Below are positions 59,977 to 64,000 of a DNA stretch of 64,000 nt, piece by piece (position 1 is the stretch's first letter; the number at the start of each line of letters is the position of its first letter). The notes under the pieces were generated by a model, which saw nothing but the letters and a program-made list of their open reading frames with translations, was not told the origin of the DNA and ran no database searches. Both the position numbers and the translations under genes were made by a program. This DNA is from VXRJ01 sp964636705 (lineage in GTDB: Bacteria > Acidobacteriota > Vicinamibacteria > Vicinamibacterales > UBA8438): positions 164,257-228,256 of the forward strand of contig CAZWUJ010000002.1 in NCBI GenBank assembly GCA_964636705.1. Reading direction: 5' to 3'.

Positions 59977-62900
59977 GTGATCGAACGCATCCCTCAGCAT
60001 CGCAAGTCTTCCGCTGCCTGCCGAACAGCGATTGGCTTCCTGACGGGAATTCTCCTCGCGGCAGCCATTCCGGCCGCAGCACAGACTCTGACGTCGAGGG
60101 TCGAGGGCACCGTACAGGACGAAACCGGAGGCGTCCTCCCGGGCGCATCGGTCACCATGACGGAAGTCGATACGGCCATCGTGCGGGAAACGGTCACGAA
60201 CGAAATCGGACTCTACCTGTTCCCGCAGGTTCCACCGGGGACCTACCGGGTCGAGGCGGCGCTGTCCGGCTTCAGAACCACCGTGATCGAAGATGTCCGG
60301 GTCGCCCTGAACGCACCCACGTCCATTGATATCGTCGTCGAGGTCGGAGCGCTGACCCAGACGGTCGTCGTTACCGCGTCCGCGGCGCAATCGCTAGTGA
60401 ATGCGGCCGATGCGGCGATCAACACCAACCTGAGCCGGGAACAGGTCCGCGAGCTTCCGCTGAGCGGCCGCAGCGTCGTCCAGTTGGCTCTCACCCAGGC
60501 GGGGGTTACCGGGCGGGGCGGCGCGCGCACCGCGTCGATCAACGGCACCCGAGGAACCTTCAACAACTACACGCTGGACGGTGTCAACAATCAGGACGCG
60601 TTCATCCGGACAGACGCCCTGTTCGGGATCATTCCTCTCAAGGAAAGCTTCATCGACGAGATAAGCATCACCACCGCGAACTCGGACGTCGACGCCGGTC
60701 TGGGCGCGTCGCAGACCCAGTTCGTGACGCGTTCCGGCAGCAACGCCTTCAGCACCGAGGCGTTCTTCTACCACCGGAACGAATCGTTCAACGCCACCAA
60801 CTTCTTCAACAAGCTCGCGGGAATAGAAAAGGAACGGATCCGGGTTCATGAGTTCGGCTTCAACATTGGCGGACCTATCATCCGGGACAAGTTCTTCTTC
60901 TTCGTCAACTACGAGGAGGAACGGGAGCCGAGGACGACGTCGGTCGTGCGGACCGTCCTGACGGACTCCGCGCGCAGCGGTGATTTCAGCTACGTGAGGC
61001 AGGACAACGGTCAGATCGCCACCGTGAACCTGTTCGAGTTGACGGGAATCACCCCTGACCCGGTCATTGGATCACTGGTTGGTTTGACGCCGGGTCCCAA
61101 CGACACCAGCGCCGGCGACGGGCGGAACACGGCCGGGTATCGCTTCAACAGCCCCGGCGACAGCAACTCGGACTGGTTGGTGGTCAGGGGAGACTACGTG
61201 ATCAACCCGAGACACTCGGCAACGGGCTCCTTCCATCAATTCCGCCAGGACTCGCCGAATGACGTGTTCAACGACATCGATTCCGCGTTCCCCGGCCTGC
61301 CGGGAGCGGGCCAGGGCTCGACTCGCAGACTCGCGTCGTTTGCCGTGAACAGTACGCTCGGCCCGGGCATCCTGAACGAAGCACGGTTCGGTTTCCAGGC
61401 CTACGGAGTCGGATTCGCCAACAACGAGAGCTTTCCCGACGGCTACCGCCTGAGCTTCGGGGGGTTCACGAATCCGGTCCGTAACTTTCTGGACCAGGGT
61501 CGTGACGTTCGAACCCTGGAGTTGAGCGACAATGTCACGTGGATCCAGGGAGATCACACGTTCAAGGTGGGCGGCGGCGCGCGGTGGACGCGGGTGGATT
61601 CCTTCAACGACGCCGGACTGTTGCCAACCTATTCTCTGGGCTTCGGTACGGGCTACCCCGATCCCCTGATCCCCGGGCTGTTTCCCGGTGGGATCTCCTC
61701 CGATGAGCTGGACGCCGCCTCGACGCTCCTGGCGACTCTTGGCGGAATTGTTGACGAGGTCGATCAGACCTTCAACGTCGTCTCCACGACGTCGGGCTTC
61801 GTCGATGGAGCCACCGAGAGAAGGGTTCTGACCCAGAACTTCTACCACCTGTATGCCGGCGATACGTGGCGGCTGGCCCCGGAGACCAGCCTGACCCTGG
61901 GCCTCCGGTGGGAGTTCCACTCGGTCCCGGACGAGGCCCAGGGCCTCGCGTTGCTGCCGGTGGGCGGGGTCGAAGCGGTGCTCGACCCGAACGCTATCGT
62001 CGATCTGGCCGGATCGGCCAACGGAAGACCCTTCTTCAACAACGACTGGAACAACTTCGCCCCGAATGTCGGCGTGGCACACCAGTTGACCGACAAGATG
62101 GTTCTGCGCGGTGGGTACGCGCTGAACTACGTGCTCGACAACAACCTGACCACTGCGTCGAACGCCGTCGGCAACAATGCCGGTCTGAGTCAGCCCATCG
62201 TACTGCCGGGGCTTGGCGGCACCGTCAGCGGCGGCGGCCTGGCGCCCGTTCCGGCGCCCGAATTCAAGATTCCCCGGACCGCGCGGGACGGCATCCTGGC
62301 CGATTCCACTGCCGCCCTGTTCACGTTCGATCCCGACATGCGGACCCCGTTCGTGCAGCAGTGGAACGCCGGGTTGCAGTACCAGCTCCTGCCGAATACC
62401 GCCATCGAGGTGCGCTATGTCGGCAATCGCGGCACCCGGCTCGTCCGGGCCATCGATCTGAACCAGCTCCTGTTGCCTGAGGATTTCGTGGAGGACTTCC
62501 GGCGCGCGCAGCGGAACCTTGCCGCCAACGGGGATCCCAGAATCGGCGAGCCCCTGCAGGTCTTCCCGCGGCTGGGTCTCGGCGGCTTCCTGCAATCGGG
62601 CGGCGTTCAGAACTGGATTCGAAACGGCGAGATCGGGCAGTACATCGGCAGCCTTCTCGCCCCGAACCGGGTTTTCTTCTTTGCCGGGGAAGGCGGGGAG
62701 CGCTTTGGCGCGACCCTGCCGGCAAGCTACTTCTATGTGAATCCGAACACTTTCGTCGGCGACGTCGTCGGCAACAACGCCTATTCCCAGTACAACGCGC
62801 TCCAAATCGAGGTGCGCAGGACGTGGCGTTTCGGCTTTACCGGTCAGTTCAACTACACCTGGGGCCAGGTGATGACAGACTTCTCCGGCACAGGCGCGAA

Positions 62901-63612
62901 TTTCCGCGGGCTCTTCGACAACGCCCAGCCCGATCTCGAGATCATGCGTCCCGACTACGACATCACGCATACCCTGAACGGGAATTGGGTTTGGGAAATA
63001 CCCGCCGGCGAAGGGCGGCGGTGGCTGGACAACCGCGGCGTGCTGAGCGCGATCGTCGGCGGTTGGGACCTGACCGGATTCGTCAGGATCCGTTCCGGCG
63101 AAACGATAAACATCATCTCGGCCCGAGGCACCATCAACCGAGGAGGTTCCAGAGCGCTGACGAATACCGTGCACCTCACCGGAATCAGCGTCGACGAGCT
63201 TCAGAATCGGACCGGGGCCTACCGTCATCCTGACGGCCGGGTGACCCTCTTCGATTCCGGCCTGCTGGCCGACGGCGGCGGCGGCAACCCCGATTTCTTT
63301 CGGAATCCGGACATGCTCGAGGCGGGATCGCTGCCCATGTCACCCATCAGCGGACCCTGGTACGCGACGCTGGATATCGGGCTTCGCAAGAACATTCCTC
63401 TCGCGTTCTCGAGCGCCGCGCGGCTACAGCTTCGCGTGGACTTCTTCAACATTCTCAATCGGACCAACTTCAACGTGAGCAGCGACCCGGGGGCCGGTGT
63501 CGACGGACTGGGCGTCGTCAACCGTCACAATCCCAACAGCACGGAGTTCGGCCTGATTACTGACGCGTTCTCGGCGCGAGAGATCCAGGTTGGTCTGAAG
63601 CTCACGTTCTGA
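59977..63612 (+). CDS. TonB-dependent receptor, Oar-like with carboxypeptidase-regulatory N-terminus
   Basis: 1211 residues from GTG 59977, chosen for CGGAGG five bases upstream and a direct signal peptide (FLTGILLAAAIPAAAQ). Residues 37-120 are a carboxypeptidase-regulatory-like domain: VEGTVQDETGGVLPGASVTM, GLYLFPQVPPGTYRVEAAL. A plug domain (VRELPLSGRSVVQLALTQAG, NNYTLDGVNNQD) and a long barrel follow, ending FGLITDAFSAREIQVGLKLTF. This is the large family expanded in Acidobacteria; it takes up polymers or siderophores across the outer membrane. The ligand is unknown. It is divergent from the Phd/PIN module. Confidence 0.9.
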   Translation: MIERIPQHRKSSAACRTAIGFLTGILLAAAIPAAAQTLTSRVEGTVQDETGGVLPGASVTMTEVDTAIVRETVTNEIGLYLFPQVPPGTYRVEAALSGFRTTVIEDVRVALNAPTSIDIVVEVGALTQTVVVTASAAQSLVNAADAAINTNLSREQVRELPLSGRSVVQLALTQAGVTGRGGARTASINGTRGTFNNYTLDGVNNQDAFIRTDALFGIIPLKESFIDEISITTANSDVDAGLGASQTQFVTRSGSNAFSTEAFFYHRNESFNATNFFNKLAGIEKERIRVHEFGFNIGGPIIRDKFFFFVNYEEEREPRTTSVVRTVLTDSARSGDFSYVRQDNGQIATVNLFELTGITPDPVIGSLVGLTPGPNDTSAGDGRNTAGYRFNSPGDSNSDWLVVRGDYVINPRHSATGSFHQFRQDSPNDVFNDIDSAFPGLPGAGQGSTRRLASFAVNSTLGPGILNEARFGFQAYGVGFANNESFPDGYRLSFGGFTNPVRNFLDQGRDVRTLELSDNVTWIQGDHTFKVGGGARWTRVDSFNDAGLLPTYSLGFGTGYPDPLIPGLFPGGISSDELDAASTLLATLGGIVDEVDQTFNVVSTTSGFVDGATERRVLTQNFYHLYAGDTWRLAPETSLTLGLRWEFHSVPDEAQGLALLPVGGVEAVLDPNAIVDLAGSANGRPFFNNDWNNFAPNVGVAHQLTDKMVLRGGYALNYVLDNNLTTASNAVGNNAGLSQPIVLPGLGGTVSGGGLAPVPAPEFKIPRTARDGILADSTAALFTFDPDMRTPFVQQWNAGLQYQLLPNTAIEVRYVGNRGTRLVRAIDLNQLLLPEDFVEDFRRAQRNLAANGDPRIGEPLQVFPRLGLGGFLQSGGVQNWIRNGEIGQYIGSLLAPNRVFFFAGEGGERFGATLPASYFYVNPNTFVGDVVGNNAYSQYNALQIEVRRTWRFGFTGQFNYTWGQVMTDFSGTGANFRGLFDNAQPDLEIMRPDYDITHTLNGNWVWEIPAGEGRRWLDNRGVLSAIVGGWDLTGFVRIRSGETINIISARGTINRGGSRALTNTVHLTGISVDELQNRTGAYRHPDGRVTLFDSGLLADGGGGNPDFFRNPDMLEAGSLPMSPISGPWYATLDIGLRKNIPLAFSSAARLQLRVDFFNILNRTNFNVSSDPGAGVDGLGVVNRHNPNSTEFGLITDAFSAREIQVGLKLTF

Positions 63613-63676
63613 TCGCGGCGCGCTTCGGCTACACTGGCCGCTTCCCTGGTTCCACCGGTCGCCCTGGGTAAGTCCA

Positions 63677-64000
63677 TGCAACTGACGTACCGTGGCGCTA
63701 CCCTGCCAGTCGTTGCCCTGGTTTGGGCAGGGGTTGCCATAGGTGGCTCGTTGATTGCCGCCCCGTCCAAGTTCCAGGCGGTCTCGTTATCGCTGGCGCA
63801 GTTGCTCGAAGTCGGCCGCGCCCAGTTCTTTTGGCTGGGCGTTGCCGAGAGCCTCCTGTGCACCGCCCTGATCGGTCTCCTTGCTTTGCGTCCCGCTAAT
63901 GCCCGGTTGCGGATGGGGGCGCCGATCCTCGTGTTCGGCGTGCAGTGGTGCGTATTTCGGACCATGTGGATCACTGATTTCGGACGAAGTGGATCGGGCA
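63677..64000 (+). CDS. Membrane protein, truncated by window edge
   Basis: 108 residues from ATG 63677, reading MQLTYRGATLPVVALVWAGV and then SLIAAPSKFQAVSLSLAQLL, with three hydrophobic segments before the edge. The pattern of a first helix followed by a K-F loop and a LEVGRAQFFWL helix resembles small unannotated four-helix membrane proteins. A TACACT box lies 49 bases upstream. Not further identified. Confidence 0.6.

Noticed and set aside
61072..63228. 718-codon minus-strand open frame
   Set aside because: Antisense to the TonB-dependent receptor; no domain.
1..64000. CRISPR array, tRNA, rRNA, insertion sequence or prophage
   Set aside because: No regularly spaced direct repeats, no T-loop-like GGTTCRANTCC cloverleaf context, no rRNA stretch, no transposase, integrase or phage structural gene was seen on reading.

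Overview
This window reads as one high-GC bacterial chromosome segment. It holds about 55 protein genes or gene remnants, no rRNA or tRNA genes and no CRISPR array. The gene content suggests Acidobacteriota, probably a Vicinamibacteria-like lineage: an Oar-type TonB-dependent receptor with a carboxypeptidase-regulatory N-terminus, a DUF5916 outer-membrane protein, a TolB-propeller/amidohydrolase fusion, a PQQ dehydrogenase, many secreted hydrolases, and GC-rich palindromes after stop codons. The taxonomy is inference; no marker gene is present.

Layout. 0-9 kb: dienelactone hydrolase (cut by the edge), SGNH hydrolase, an exported repeat protein, an SHS-type MFS carrier, carboxylesterase and penicillin acylase. 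9-10.8 kb: a cobalt-type nitrile hydratase operon whose alpha subunit carries a Tat signal. 10.8-12.2 kb: two adjacent toxin-antitoxin modules. 12.2-21.3 kb: deacetylase, metallo-hydrolase, quinoprotein, a 2Fe-2S protein, an alpha/beta hydrolase and an outer-membrane barrel. 21.4-29.9 kb: the most interesting part, a selenoprotein locus. Two genes (24188-24721 and 27998-28546) are each broken on paper by an in-frame TGA, but read through it they give the same U-G-S-C-T-S-C-S motif. Each TGA is followed at identical spacing by a near-identical SECIS-like hairpin. Between and around them are a bifunctional enoyl-CoA hydratase/3-hydroxyacyl-CoA dehydrogenase, two paralogues of an uncharacterised family (one fused to a thioredoxin-like domain) and a LarA-type nickel racemase homologue.

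30-50 kb: transporters (UMF1, DASS), an SDR plus acyl-CoA ligase pair, MutY, a frameshifted AlkD-like gene, a beta-hydroxyacid dehydrogenase, a class C-type serine hydrolase and large envelope genes. 50-59 kb: intact genes (AbgT transporter, HAD dehalogenase, glycosyltransferase, cupin) are mixed with clearly damaged ones (alpha/beta hydrolase, PIN toxin, phytanoyl-CoA dioxygenase, SAF-domain oxidoreductase, CBS protein, 2OG oxygenase). Several are joined at deletion junctions, which suggests local decay or assembly error. 59-64 kb: a PIN/Phd module with a readable promoter-operator, the TonB-dependent receptor and a membrane protein cut by the right edge.

Two families of dispersed palindromic intergenic repeats are present. 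Several genes also have a TANNNT -10-like box only 6-12 bases upstream of the start codon, which suggests leaderless or short-leader transcripts.
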